A stretch of DNA of 64,000 bases from Bradyrhizobium sp. AZCC 2176 (GCF_036924645.1 NZ_JAZHRX010000001.1:4367501-4431500), one strand, 5' to 3'; counted from the stretch's first letter, positions 23,853 to 33,599 are shown. A program made the numbers and translations. Notes: generated by a model from the sequence alone, not told the origin.

Positions 23853-26242
23853 CCTCGAAACAGGCAAATCCTGAAACGCTTTCTGCGCTGGACCGTCCGA
23901 ACTCTTATATCGGCAAGACTGTGCCGCGGCCGAACCTCGAGCGGCTGATGCAGGGACGCGGGCTCTATGTCAGCGATATCGAGCTGCCGCGCATGGCGCA
24001 TGTCGCGTTCGTCCGCTCGCCGCATGCGCATGCGAAGATCAATGGCGTCGACGCCTCGGTGGCCAGGCGGATGCCGGGAGTGATCGCCGTCGTTTCAGGC
24101 AAGGAACTCTCCGCCGTCATCACGCCGTGGGTCGGCGTCCTCTCGCATTTGAAGGGCCTCAAATCCGCCCCGCAGAGCGCCATCGCGGTTGATCGCGTGT
24201 GCTGGCAGGGTGAAGCGGTCGCAGCCGTGGTGGCCAGCAATCGCGCCCAGGCCGAGGACGCAGCGGAGCTTGTCTCGGTCGATTATGAGGAACTCGAGGC
24301 CGTAACGGACATGTGCACCGCGCTTGATCCGGCCACAGCTGTGATCCACGACTCGCTCGGCGACAACCTGGCCTTTGAGCGCAATTACGATGCGGGCGCC
24401 GTCGATCAGGCCTTCGCCGAATCCGACGAGGTGGTGGAGGCGGAGTTCGTTTTCGGACGGCACACCGGCGTGACACTCGAACCGCGCGCGGTAGTAGCCG
24501 ACTGGAATGTCGCAGAAGAGAGGCTGACCATCTATCAAGGCACGCAGGCGCCGCATATGGTGCAAAATATTGCAGCGCTGCATCTCGGTTTGAAGGAATC
24601 GCAGGTCCGCGTGGTCTGTAAGGATGTCGGCGGCTCCTTTGGCGTCAAGGTTCACATTTATGCTGACGAGATGGCGACTTACGCACTGTCCAAACTCCTG
24701 CGGCGTCCGGTCAAATTCGTCGCCGACCGGGTCGAGAGCTTCAATACCGATATTCATGCTCGCGACCATCGCTGCAAGGCAAAGATCGGCGTCAGGCGCG
24801 ATGGCTCTATCACTGCATTCGAGATCGACGATTTGACGGGTATCGGGCCCTATTCGATGTATCCGCGCACCAGTGCGATCGAGGCTAATCAGGTCGTCAA
24901 TCTCGTCGGCGGCCCCTATGCGACCCGGCATTATCGCGCCCGGGCCCGCGTCGTGTTCCAGAACAAGAACGTGATGTGTCAGTACCGCGCCGTTGGCCAT
25001 CCGATCGCCTGCTCGGTGACGGAGGGCCTGGTTGACCTGGCGGCCATGAAGATCGGTATGGACCCGGTCGAAATTCGCCGTCGCAATCTGATCGCCGATG
25101 ATGCTTATCCCTGTGCTTCGCCGTCAGGTTTGCGCTTCGAGCAATTGTCGCACCATGCTGCGCTCGCCAAGCTCGTCAAAATGATGGACTACGACGCGCT
25201 GCGCGCCGAGCAGGCCGCCTTGCGAGCGAAGAACATCCATCGCGGCGTTGGCATCGCTAGTTTCATCGAGGTCACCAATCCCAGCGCGGCATTTTATGGC
25301 GTCGGCGGTGCGAAGATATCCTCGCAGGATGGCGTCGCGGTGCGGCTCGACGCGCAGGGGTCTGTGATCTGTCAAACAAGTATCACCGAGCAGGGACAGG
25401 GATCGGAATCGCTTACCGCACAGATCGTCGGAAGCGTGCTTGGCGTTTCGATGGATCGGGTCCGCGTGATCCTGGGCGACACCGACAATACGCCGTATGG
25501 CGGAGGCACCTGGGCCTCGCGCGGCGCTGGTATCGGTGGGGAGGCCGCGCTTCAAGCTACCAAGATACTGCGCAAGAACATTCTCGACGTCGCGGCCGCC
25601 GTTCTGCAATCGGCGTCGGGGGAACTCGACATTGTAAACAATGGCGTCGTGAACGCCGTCGATGGTGCCCCGCGGATTGAGTTGAGCGAGCTCGCGCGCA
25701 TTGTCTATTTCCGTCCCGACACGCTGCCGCCGGGCATTCAGCCCGAGTTCATGGCTACCAGGCACTTTGTCCCGCGCGAATACCCCTTCGCTTTCACCAA
25801 TGGCGTTCAGGCCTCCTGGCTGGAGGTCGATACCGATGCCGGCTTTGTGAAGCTGTTGAAGCATTGGGTGGTCGAGGATTGCGGCACTATCATCAATCCA
25901 CAACTGGTCGATGAGCAGATCAGGGGAGGCGTGGTACAGGGTCTTGGCGCCGCGCTATTCGAGAAATGCGTGTATGACGAACGCGGCCAGCTCACCAACG
26001 CTAACATGGCCGATTATCTGGTTCCGATGTCCGGTGAAATGCCTGACATCGATGTCGGGCATGTGGTGTCGCCTACCTTGGAATCGGAACTGGGTGCGAA
26101 AGGTGCGGGCGAGGCCGGCACGGCGGGTGCGGCAGCGGCGGTAACCAACGCGGTCAATGACGCACTCAGGCCGTTTGGAGCAATCATCACGGAAATTCCT
26201 CTGACGCCTCAGGTTGTCCTGACCGCCTTGGGACGTATCTAG
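23849..26242 (+). CDS. Molybdenum hydroxylase large subunit (CoxL/XdhB-like, not CO dehydrogenase)
   Basis: 797 residues from an ATG overlapping the small-subunit stop; the frame is open further upstream, but that part lies inside the small-subunit gene. The molybdopterin-cytosine-dinucleotide motifs are present: VGGSFGVKVH near 251-260, and the active-site Glu region GAKGAGEAGTAGAAAA near the C-terminus. At the loop where form I CO dehydrogenases have AYxCSFR and form II have AYRGAGR, this protein reads QYRAVGHP. It therefore belongs to neither class and probably hydroxylates an organic, perhaps heteroaromatic or aldehyde, substrate. No maturation genes (coxDEF type) follow. Confidence 0.87.
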   Translation: MTSKQANPETLSALDRPNSYIGKTVPRPNLERLMQGRGLYVSDIELPRMAHVAFVRSPHAHAKINGVDASVARRMPGVIAVVSGKELSAVITPWVGVLSHLKGLKSAPQSAIAVDRVCWQGEAVAAVVASNRAQAEDAAELVSVDYEELEAVTDMCTALDPATAVIHDSLGDNLAFERNYDAGAVDQAFAESDEVVEAEFVFGRHTGVTLEPRAVVADWNVAEERLTIYQGTQAPHMVQNIAALHLGLKESQVRVVCKDVGGSFGVKVHIYADEMATYALSKLLRRPVKFVADRVESFNTDIHARDHRCKAKIGVRRDGSITAFEIDDLTGIGPYSMYPRTSAIEANQVVNLVGGPYATRHYRARARVVFQNKNVMCQYRAVGHPIACSVTEGLVDLAAMKIGMDPVEIRRRNLIADDAYPCASPSGLRFEQLSHHAALAKLVKMMDYDALRAEQAALRAKNIHRGVGIASFIEVTNPSAAFYGVGGAKISSQDGVAVRLDAQGSVICQTSITEQGQGSESLTAQIVGSVLGVSMDRVRVILGDTDNTPYGGGTWASRGAGIGGEAALQATKILRKNILDVAAAVLQSASGELDIVNNGVVNAVDGAPRIELSELARIVYFRPDTLPPGIQPEFMATRHFVPREYPFAFTNGVQASWLEVDTDAGFVKLLKHWVVEDCGTIINPQLVDEQIRGGVVQGLGAALFEKCVYDERGQLTNANMADYLVPMSGEMPDIDVGHVVSPTLESELGAKGAGEAGTAGAAAAVTNAVNDALRPFGAIITEIPLTPQVVLTALGRI

Positions 26243-26279
26243 TACGAAGTTCGAAGGACGGTGGCTGCCGCCGTTCGCG

Positions 26280-27434
26280 CTATTCGGCCGCCGCGTTCGC
26301 AATCGCGCCCGCCTGCCGGTTGGTAACGACAACCTTGATCGCATCTTCGACGCGCTCGCGGGCGTATCGCAGCGCAGTCGGCAGGTCGGCCAGAGAAAAC
26401 GTGTGGGTGTGAATCTTTGTCGCATCAAATCGCTTTTCCGCCATCAGCGCCATGGCGCGGTGGGTGGCGCTACGGCCTTCGCCGCGAATTCCGAAAGCAT
26501 AGATATTGTTCTTCACGAGATGCGCGAGATCCATCGTGACTGGATCGTGCGGAAACGCAGCGAGGCAGATTTTCCCGCCGCGGTTGGTCATGTGAATGGC
26601 CTGGTTGATCGTTGCCTCGCTGCCGGCACACTCAACCACATAGTCGGCGCCGATGCCGCCGGTGAGTTGCCTAACCACTTCAACCGCGTCTTCGTCGTTA
26701 ATATTGACGACACGGTCGGCACCGAGCTCCCGGCCGATCGAAAGCCGCTTGTTGCGCGTTCCCGTCAAGATCACCGGGCTGGCGCCGAGCGCCTTGGCAA
26801 CGGCCACCGCGAGTAGCCCGATCGGACCCGGGCCGATTACCACGACGCTCTCGCCGGCTACCAACCCTCCCAACTCCGTCAGCCCATACATCGAGGTCCC
26901 CGCGGTAACGACGAGCGTCGCCTCGGCGTCGCTCATGGTGTCGGGCACCCGCGCTAGTGTGTTGATGTGATTGACCGCGTATTCGGCAAAGCCGCCGTCC
27001 GTGGTGAAGCCGTTCGCGCGATGGCCCTTCTCCGGCTTCCCGTAATTCAGACATGACGTATACATGCCTTGACGACAGCGCTTGCACTGGCCGCAGCCGG
27101 CGTGGATCTCCACGCTGATCCGCTCGCCGATCTCGAATTCGTCGACGTCGGGCCCGAGCGCGGCGACCGTGCCCATATACTCGTGGCCCGGTGTGAAATT
27201 CCTGTTGAAGGGCAGGCCGCCTTCAATGCTGGCCGGCGATCCCGAATGAATGATTTCGAGATCGGTGGCGCAGATCGCGACTGCATCGATCCGGATCAGG
27301 ACTTCGGCGCGTGAAGGTACGGGTACCGGCTTCTCCCGCAGCAGGAGCTGATCTGGATCGCCGAGCACCCAGGCTCTCATCCGGTCAGGAATCGGAAGAT
27401 CGGGCGACGTCTTCACGCCTGAAGGTTGGTACAT
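26280..27434 (-). CDS. Zinc-dependent alcohol dehydrogenase (MDR family)
   Basis: 384 residues. The catalytic zinc ligands lie in AICATDLEI and PGHEYMG. The structural zinc site is the four-Cys motif CGQCKRCRQGMYTSC. The Rossmann fold has VVIGPGPIGLLAVAVAKALGA. It matches threonine- or sorbitol-dehydrogenase-like members that oxidise secondary alcohols with NAD(P)+. GGAGACG precedes the ATG. The gene is convergent with the cox-like operon and divergent from the ABC transporter. A role in the oxidation of a product of the neighbouring pathway is only inferred from position. Confidence 0.85.
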   Translation of the reverse strand: MYQPSGVKTSPDLPIPDRMRAWVLGDPDQLLLREKPVPVPSRAEVLIRIDAVAICATDLEIIHSGSPASIEGGLPFNRNFTPGHEYMGTVAALGPDVDEFEIGERISVEIHAGCGQCKRCRQGMYTSCLNYGKPEKGHRANGFTTDGGFAEYAVNHINTLARVPDTMSDAEATLVVTAGTSMYGLTELGGLVAGESVVVIGPGPIGLLAVAVAKALGASPVILTGTRNKRLSIGRELGADRVVNINDEDAVEVVRQLTGGIGADYVVECAGSEATINQAIHMTNRGGKICLAAFPHDPVTMDLAHLVKNNIYAFGIRGEGRSATHRAMALMAEKRFDATKIHTHTFSLADLPTALRYARERVEDAIKVVVTNRQAGAIANAAAE

Positions 27435-27511
27435 GGGCGTCTCCTCTCGTGCCGGATGCTACCGGAAATCGCCGGCCGGCGAAATTGCGGATGTCGTCGG
27501 CGTCGCTCAAG

Positions 27512-27527
27512 TTTGCTGCATAGCAAA
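27512..27527. promoter_or_regulatory. Inverted repeat between divergent promoters
   Basis: TTTGCTGCATAGCAAA has perfect 6-bp arms around GCAT. It lies between the divergent alcohol-dehydrogenase and ABC-transporter starts, where an operator would be expected. No regulator gene adjoins it. Confidence 0.4.
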
Positions 27528-27619
27528 AACGCTCTGTCGCAAAACCTTCATACGCGGCCTATACTTGCACACGGGTTGGTGATGAGATCGTCAATTGCCG
27601 CCCTTGACCGGAGTGAACC

Positions 27620-28627
27620 ATGAAGACCGTCCGTTTTGTTCTTGCCTTGCTCGCGCTGTCACCGATAGCGCCCTGGCAATCCGCCAAAGCGGCCGATGTC
27701 ATCTGCTACAATTGCCCGCCGGAATGGGCGGACTGGGCCTCGATGCTCAAGGCGATCAAGACCGACCTCAACTACGATATCCCGCACGATAACAAAAATT
27801 CCGGCCAGGCGCTGGCTCAGATTCTCGCCGAGAAAAACAATCCTGTCGGCGACATCGGTTATTTCGGCGTGACCTTCGGCATGAAGGCCAAGGCGCAGGA
27901 TGCGCTCGAGCCTTACAAGCCGGCGAAATGGGACCAGGTCCCTGTCGGCCTGAAGGATGCCGACGGATACTGGACCACGATCCACTCCGGCACGCTTGGC
28001 CTGTTCGTGAACAAGGACGCGCTCGCCGGCAAGCCGGTGCCGGCCTGCTGGAAGGATCTGCTGAAGCCCGGCTATAAGGGCATGGTCGGCTATCTCGATC
28101 CGTCATCGGCCGCGGTCGGGTATGTCGGCGCGGTCGCGATCAATCTGGCGCTTGGCGGCTCCGAGACGAATTTCGATCCCGCGATCAATTTCTTCAAGGA
28201 TCTACGCAAGAACGATCCGATCGTTCCCAAGCAGACTTCGTACGCCCGCGTGGTCTCCGGCGAAATGCCGATCCTGTTCGACTATGATTTTAACGCCTAT
28301 CGCGCGAAATATTCAGAAAAGGGCAATTTCGAATTCGTGATCCCCTGCGAGGGATCGGTGGTGTTTCCCTACGTCGTCGGCCTCGTCAAGAACGCGCCCG
28401 ACAAGGAAAAAGCCAAGAAGGTGCTGGACTATCTCTTGTCCGATAAAGGGCAGGCGATCTGGACCAATGCCTATCTGCGCCCGGCACGGCCGATCGAACT
28501 TCCCGAAGCCGTAAAGAACAAGTTCCTGCCTGACGGCGATTACGCCCGCGCCAAGAACGTTGACTGGGGACGGATGGAAAACATGCAAAAAGGCTTTGTC
28601 GACCGCTATCTCGCCGAGGTCCGCTGA
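27620..28627 (+). CDS. ABC transporter periplasmic substrate-binding protein
   Basis: 335 residues with a signal peptide (cleavage near SAKAAD, about residue 25). It has the type 2 periplasmic-binding fold of the iron(III)/polyamine/phosphonate group: PEWADWASMLKAI near the start, then IHSGTLGLFVNKDAL and LLSDKGQAIW near the end. It would deliver the ligand to the two permeases and ATPase encoded directly downstream. The ligand is not readable from the sequence. Since a phosphodiesterase gene closes the operon, a phosphodiester or phosphonate-like ligand is a reasonable hypothesis. Confidence 0.85.
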   Translation: MKTVRFVLALLALSPIAPWQSAKAADVICYNCPPEWADWASMLKAIKTDLNYDIPHDNKNSGQALAQILAEKNNPVGDIGYFGVTFGMKAKAQDALEPYKPAKWDQVPVGLKDADGYWTTIHSGTLGLFVNKDALAGKPVPACWKDLLKPGYKGMVGYLDPSSAAVGYVGAVAINLALGGSETNFDPAINFFKDLRKNDPIVPKQTSYARVVSGEMPILFDYDFNAYRAKYSEKGNFEFVIPCEGSVVFPYVVGLVKNAPDKEKAKKVLDYLLSDKGQAIWTNAYLRPARPIELPEAVKNKFLPDGDYARAKNVDWGRMENMQKGFVDRYLAEVR

Positions 28628-28664
28628 GGCAATATGGCGCCTCTCGCCGGGGCGCTATCTTCTG

Positions 28665-29480
28665 ATGTCACATAGGTCTTTTGTCTGGTTGTGCCTGCTG
28701 CCGCTTATGGCGGTGACCGCGGCATTTTTCCTGTTGCCGATGGCGCGGCTCGTTATAACCGGGGCAGGCGGACCGCAGGGGCTCGCGGGATATCTCGCAA
28801 TCCTGACCGAGCCGCGTTACCGTGCGACGCTTGTCAACACCGTCCTGCTTGCCGCCGCGACCACCATTGTGACCCTGGTCGTGGCGACGATCGCCGGGAT
28901 GTTCCTGCAGCGGCATCGTTTCCCCGGCCGCGCCGTTTTGATTGCGATGCTGACCTTTCCACTGGCGTTTCCCGGCGTCGTGGTCGGCTTCTTGATCATT
29001 CTCCTCGCCGGACGACAGGGCCTGATCGGCGATTTCTCCAACCGCCTGTTTGGCGAGAAGCTGGTCTTTGCCTATTCGATCTACGGGCTGTTTCTCGGAT
29101 ACCTCTATTTCTCCATCCCACGCGTCATTCTCACCATCATGGCTGCGGTGCAGAAGCTCGATGTCGGCTTGGAAGAAGCCGCGCGCTCGCTCGGCGCGGG
29201 CCCCTGGGCGGTGCAGCGCGACGTCGTCCTGCCGGCGCTGGCGCCGGCCTTCGTTGCCTCCGGCGCGATTGCCTTTGCAACTGCCATGGGTGCGTTCGGG
29301 ACCGCGTTTACGTTGGCGACGAACATCGATGTGCTGCCGATGTTGATCTATACCGAGTTCACGCTGGCCGCGAATTTCGCGACGTCGGCCGCGCTGTCGG
29401 TCGGGCTTGGCATCATCACATGGTTCATTCTCGCGCTTGCCCGCTCCTTCAGCGGAAGTGCCGTCGCGGCGGCTGGATGA
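28665..29480 (+). CDS. ABC transporter inner membrane permease 1
   Basis: 271 residues from the ATG at 28665; the frame is open to 28560, inside the preceding gene. It has six hydrophobic helices and the EAA-type loop EEAARSLGAGPWAVQRDVVLP that contacts the ATPase. It is a PotB/CysU-type binding-protein-dependent permease. The next permease starts 4 bp after its stop. Confidence 0.85.
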   Translation: MSHRSFVWLCLLPLMAVTAAFFLLPMARLVITGAGGPQGLAGYLAILTEPRYRATLVNTVLLAAATTIVTLVVATIAGMFLQRHRFPGRAVLIAMLTFPLAFPGVVVGFLIILLAGRQGLIGDFSNRLFGEKLVFAYSIYGLFLGYLYFSIPRVILTIMAAVQKLDVGLEEAARSLGAGPWAVQRDVVLPALAPAFVASGAIAFATAMGAFGTAFTLATNIDVLPMLIYTEFTLAANFATSAALSVGLGIITWFILALARSFSGSAVAAAG

Positions 29481-29484
29481 GACC

Positions 29485-30270
29485 ATGCGCGATCGCCTGA
29501 TCTTCACCGGCCAGTTCATCTTCACCCTGCTGGTGGCCGGATTCCTGGTGGTGCCCGCGATCCTGTCGATCTCCGCCGGCGTCACGGTGAGCTACTTTCG
29601 CGGCATCCAGTCCGGCGTGACCCTGCAATGGGTCGTGCAGGTGTGGGAGCTCTATGCCGGCACCATCCTGCTGTCCTTCGTGGTCGCATTTGCGACACTT
29701 GCGGTAACGCTCGCCGCTGGCGTTCCAGCCGCCTATGCCCTGCATGTGCGGGGAGGGCGCCTGTCGCGGATCGTCGAGGAGATCATCACCCTGCCGTTGG
29801 CGATCCCTGGCCTGGCTATCGCGCTGGCACTGCTGTTGACCTACGGAGGCTTCGGCGATTTTCGCCGCTCCTGGCTATTCATTCTGACAGGCCACGTCAT
29901 CTTCACCATGCCCTTCATGGTGCGATCGGTCATGGCCGTGTTCGCGACCGTCGACATCAAAACGCTGGACGAGGGGGCTGCGTCGCTCGGCGCACCGCCG
30001 TGGCGGCGCTTCCGCGACGTGATCGTGCCCAACGCCGTGCCGGGAATATTGGCGGGCAGCCTGATGGTGGTTACGCTGTCGCTCGGTGAATTCAACCTGA
30101 CCTGGATGCTGCACACGCCGTTGACCAAGACGCTGCCGATCGGACTAGCGGACAGCTATGCCTCGATGCGGCTGGAAGTGGCCTCGGCCTATACGCTGAT
30201 CTTCTTCGTGATGATCATTCCGCTGCTGGTGGCTATGCAATTGTTTGCCGAGAAGGAAGCGAAGAGATGA
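29485..30270 (+). CDS. ABC transporter inner membrane permease 2
   Basis: 261 residues with six predicted helices, starting at an ATG 4 bp after the first permease stop. The EAA loop reads DEGAASLGAPPWRRFRDVIVP. It is a PotC-type subunit forming the heterodimeric channel with permease 1. The stop overlaps the ATPase start (ATGA). Confidence 0.85.
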   Translation: MRDRLIFTGQFIFTLLVAGFLVVPAILSISAGVTVSYFRGIQSGVTLQWVVQVWELYAGTILLSFVVAFATLAVTLAAGVPAAYALHVRGGRLSRIVEEIITLPLAIPGLAIALALLLTYGGFGDFRRSWLFILTGHVIFTMPFMVRSVMAVFATVDIKTLDEGAASLGAPPWRRFRDVIVPNAVPGILAGSLMVVTLSLGEFNLTWMLHTPLTKTLPIGLADSYASMRLEVASAYTLIFFVMIIPLLVAMQLFAEKEAKR

Positions 30271-31328
30271 GTGCGCGGGCCGGACACGGCGCTTCGGCGC
30301 GTATCGAGGCCTGCGGCAAGACCTTTGCCGACGGTACGCGCGCGCTCGAACCTGCAACGCTTGATATCGCCCGAGGTGAAACGCTGGTGCTGCTCGGCCC
30401 CTCCGGCTGCGGCAAAACCACCATGCTGCGCATCATCGCGGGTCTCGAAGTACCCGATTCCGGCGGCAGGGTAATGTTCGATGGCAAGGACATGACGGCG
30501 GTGCCGATCGAACGGCGCAATGTCGGCATGGTGTTCCAGTCCTACGCACTTTTTCCCAACATGACCGTATCGGACAATATCGGCTATGGCCTGAAGATCC
30601 GCGGGATACCGGCCAAGGAGCGGGCGGCACGCGTCGCCGAACTGGTGGCGCTGACCAATATCTCCGGGCTTGAGAACCGCCGCATCGACCAGCTTTCCGG
30701 CGGGCAGCGTCAGCGCGTCGCGCTGGCGCGCGCGGTAGCGATCCGGCCGGGCATCCTGTTGCTCGACGAGCCGCTGACGGCGCTGGATGCTGCGTTGCGC
30801 GACCGGTTGCGCGGCGAATTGAACCGCCTGCTGCGTGCGCTGGGCATCACCACGATTTATGTGACCCACGATCAATCCGAGGCCATGGAGCTCGGCGATC
30901 GTGTCGTCGTCATGCAGAAGGGGGCGATTGCCCAGATCGGCACGCCGCGCGAAATCTACTTCACGCCGCGAAGTCGCTTCGTCGCGGAATTCATTGGCGC
31001 TGCGAATATTGTCGAAGCGGCCATCGAGGGCGGTCATCTCGTGTTACCGGGCGGACGGCAGCCGATTCACTGCGACGTGGACATGCCGGCGGCGGTTGCG
31101 ATGATCCGCCCCGAAACTATTCGCGTGACTTCAGCCGAAAGTGCGTCGCTTTCGGGCATTATCGACAGCGTCAGCTTCATTGGCGACCGGCAACGGTTGG
31201 TCATCAGCGGCGCATCCAATAGATTGCTTACCGTCGACGCGCCGAATACCGTTCACGCCAAGGCCGGCGAACGGATCGGGCTATCGATTTCGCGGGACGC
31301 TGTCCGTTTGTTGCCGCCTGAAAACTGA
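30267..31328 (+). CDS. ABC transporter ATP-binding protein
   Basis: 353 residues. Walker A is GPSGCGKTT (about 43-51), the signature is LSGGQRQRVALARA, Walker B is ILLLDEPLTALD, and the switch His is in THDQSEA. A C-terminal TOBE-type regulatory domain (about 240-353) follows, as in PotA/UgpC/FbpC. It powers the importer formed by the two preceding permeases. The phosphodiesterase gene begins 8 bp after its stop. Confidence 0.9.
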   Translation: MSARAGHGASARIEACGKTFADGTRALEPATLDIARGETLVLLGPSGCGKTTMLRIIAGLEVPDSGGRVMFDGKDMTAVPIERRNVGMVFQSYALFPNMTVSDNIGYGLKIRGIPAKERAARVAELVALTNISGLENRRIDQLSGGQRQRVALARAVAIRPGILLLDEPLTALDAALRDRLRGELNRLLRALGITTIYVTHDQSEAMELGDRVVVMQKGAIAQIGTPREIYFTPRSRFVAEFIGAANIVEAAIEGGHLVLPGGRQPIHCDVDMPAAVAMIRPETIRVTSAESASLSGIIDSVSFIGDRQRLVISGASNRLLTVDAPNTVHAKAGERIGLSISRDAVRLLPPEN

Positions 31329-31336
31329 GAAGGTGA

Positions 31337-32176
31337 ATGTCGTCAAAGCCGGTTCATATCGCCCAGATTTCCGACCTGCATATCAAGCCGCCGGGATCGC
31401 TGGCCTATGGCCGGGTCGATACCGCCAAGGCGCTCGAACGTTGCGTCGCGGCGCTGAACGAATTCGATCCGGCGCCCGATTTTGTGGTCATCTCAGGCGA
31501 TCTCGCCGACACGCCGGCGGCTGAGGAATATCAATATCTCAAGCGGCTGCTGGCGCCGCTTAAACTTCCATTCGCCGGTGTTCCCGGCAATCACGATTCG
31601 CGCGAGTTGATGCGGGCTGCGTTTCCTTCCGCTTCGTATGCCTTCGTATCCGGACCGCTCAATCAGAAGATCGAGATCGCCGGGCTCGATCTGCTGTTGC
31701 TGGATTCAAGCGTGCCTCGAAAGCCGCATGGCGAACTCGGAGAGACTACGCTGCAATGGCTTGACGCTACCCTGGCTTCGCCGCCCGACCGGCCGGCACT
31801 TCTGTTCCTGCACCATCCCCCGTTCAAGGCGGGTATATGGCATATGGACAGCCAGAATCTCCTCAACGCAGACGAACTCGCGCCCATCGTGCGCCATCAT
31901 CCGCGCGTGCAATTGATCGCAACCGGGCACGTCCATCGTGCGACACTGACCATGTTTGCGGGCGTGCCGACCACGATCTGCCCGGCCCCGAATCATGCGG
32001 TCGATCTCGACCTTGCTGAGCTGCGCGAACCCTCCTTCAAGGTCGAGCCGCCGGCTTTCCATCTCCATACGTGGTTTCCAGGCGAGGGGTTCGGCACCGT
32101 CGTTACCCATCAAGTCCCCATTGGCACCTTCGACGGTCCGCATCCGTTCTTTGGCCCGGACGGAAAGCTGCTGTAG
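31337..32176 (+). CDS. Calcineurin-like phosphodiesterase (CpdA/GpdQ type)
   Basis: 279 residues with every metal-binding motif of class III cyclic-nucleotide or glycerophosphodiester phosphodiesterases: ISDLHI (10-15), SGDLAD, GNHD, LHHPP and GHVH. It has no signal peptide, so it is cytosolic. It is last in the ABC-importer operon, 8 bp after the ATPase gene, so it most likely hydrolyses a phosphodiester brought in by the transporter. cAMP hydrolysis is an alternative from family alone but fits the context less well. Confidence 0.85.
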   Translation: MSSKPVHIAQISDLHIKPPGSLAYGRVDTAKALERCVAALNEFDPAPDFVVISGDLADTPAAEEYQYLKRLLAPLKLPFAGVPGNHDSRELMRAAFPSASYAFVSGPLNQKIEIAGLDLLLLDSSVPRKPHGELGETTLQWLDATLASPPDRPALLFLHHPPFKAGIWHMDSQNLLNADELAPIVRHHPRVQLIATGHVHRATLTMFAGVPTTICPAPNHAVDLDLAELREPSFKVEPPAFHLHTWFPGEGFGTVVTHQVPIGTFDGPHPFFGPDGKLL

Positions 32177-32335
32177 CCGCCTGCCCGCCTCCTGCTGATC
32201 GATACTGGATTCGCGGCCGGGCCGTTTCACGGTCCGGGACCGATTGCAAAGTGGAGAGTTCGAGCGCAAGCTTTCCCCAAGAAATAGCGGCTCCGATCAA
32301 GCAAACTGGTCGCTGATATGTTTTGGGGAGCACGA

Positions 32336-33304
32336 ATGCGCCTGATCCATTTGCTGATTCCAGTGTTCGCGCTGCTCGCAAGCTACCAGGCGATCGCCCA
32401 GGCGAACTATCCGGACCGGCCCATCAAGATGATCGTGCCGCTGGCCGCGGCAAGTGCGGTCGATGTCGCCGCGCGGATCGTCACCCAGAAGATGGCTGAC
32501 AATATGGGTCAGCAGATCGTGATTCTCAACCAGCCGGGCGCGTCGGGGCTGATGGGGGCCGAGGCCGTCGCCCGCGCCGAACCGGACGGCTACACGATTG
32601 GCGGGTTCAACGACAGCATCATGACCATGGTGCCGAACCTGCAGTCCAAGATGCGCTGGGACATCCTCAGGGATTTCGAGCCGGTGTCGCTGGTCGCGAC
32701 GGTAGAGTGGGGGCTGGTTGCCAACAATCAAGCCAGCTTCAAGAGCGCAGCGGACCTGATCGCGGCCGCGAAGGCGGCGCCCGGCAAGGTCGATTATGGC
32801 TCGGGCGGGCCGGGAAGCCCGCAGCATCTGGCGATGGCGATGTTCGCGTCGGCTGCCGGCATATCGCTGACGCATGTGCCCTACAAGGGCGCCACCCAAG
32901 CCGCAACTGACATTGCTGCAGGCCAGATTCCCGTCGGCTTCCAGGGCCTGGGCACGGTCGCAACGCTCGTGCGTGGTGGTCAACTCAGACTGATCGCGGT
33001 GACTACCGAGAAGAGATTGTCGCAATTCCCTGATGTGCCGACTGTCTCGGAATCCGGTCTGCCCGGCTTCTTCTTCAACTCATGGTTCACAATTCTCGCC
33101 CCAGCCAATACCCCGAAGGATATTATTGCCCGCCTGAACGCCGAGGTGCTGAAGGCTGTCGGCGATCCCGATGTGCGCCGCAAGCTCGAAGAGCTGGGCT
33201 TCGCTGTGCGCGGCAACTCGGCGGAGGAGCTGCGCGCCATGACGCGCGATCAGCTTGCGAAGTATGAGCGCGTGATCAAGGAAATGGGAATCGCCAAGGA
33301 GTAG
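32336..33304 (+). CDS. Tripartite tricarboxylate transporter binding protein (Bug/TctC family)
   Basis: 322 residues from the ATG at 32336, preceded by GGGGAG. A signal peptide (about 1-22) ends near AIAQAN. The Bug-family motif YPDRPIKMIVP opens the mature protein, followed by PGASGLMGAEAVA and VPYKG. Bug proteins bind carboxylates in a Venus-flytrap fold. No TctA/TctB membrane partner is in the window, which is usual for the expanded Bug set of beta- and alphaproteobacteria. It lies downstream of the ABC-importer operon by 160 bp and may be separately transcribed. Confidence 0.85.
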   Translation: MRLIHLLIPVFALLASYQAIAQANYPDRPIKMIVPLAAASAVDVAARIVTQKMADNMGQQIVILNQPGASGLMGAEAVARAEPDGYTIGGFNDSIMTMVPNLQSKMRWDILRDFEPVSLVATVEWGLVANNQASFKSAADLIAAAKAAPGKVDYGSGGPGSPQHLAMAMFASAAGISLTHVPYKGATQAATDIAAGQIPVGFQGLGTVATLVRGGQLRLIAVTTEKRLSQFPDVPTVSESGLPGFFFNSWFTILAPANTPKDIIARLNAEVLKAVGDPDVRRKLEELGFAVRGNSAEELRAMTRDQLAKYERVIKEMGIAKE

Positions 33305-33312
33305 CCGCCGGC

Positions 33313-33336
33313 AAGCATATTGGACTTCATATGCTT
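33313..33336. terminator. Perfect hairpin after the Bug gene
   Basis: AAGCATAT (33313-33320) and ATATGCTT (33329-33336) are perfect 8-bp arms with an 8-base loop, just 8 bp past the stop. The arms are AT-rich with no long T-tract, so it could also be an operator for the regulator gene downstream. Confidence 0.4.
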
Positions 33337-33599
33337 TGCCCGAATTCTTCGCTGAAATAACCTGCTGGCGGCGCAGATTGGAACGGCCGGCAAGATCGCA
33401 GATCCTGCTGGCTTTTTGCTGCAAGCCTGCCCCGCGGGCTGCGCCGACAGTGCGATCCGGCCATGTTTCTGCCGCTATGAGGGGCATTGGTCCTATTTTC
33501 CGCCGCCAAATCGACGCGCTGGGGCGCTTTCCGGTTGAAAAGCCGGCCCGCGTTGATTACGGAAGGGCTGCCATCCCGTGTTCCCAGGAGTTGACTGGC

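Noticed and set aside
22489..26242. Aerobic CO dehydrogenase operon
   Set aside because: The M-S-L order fits, but the large-subunit active-site loop is QYRAVGHP and no coxDEFG maturation genes follow.
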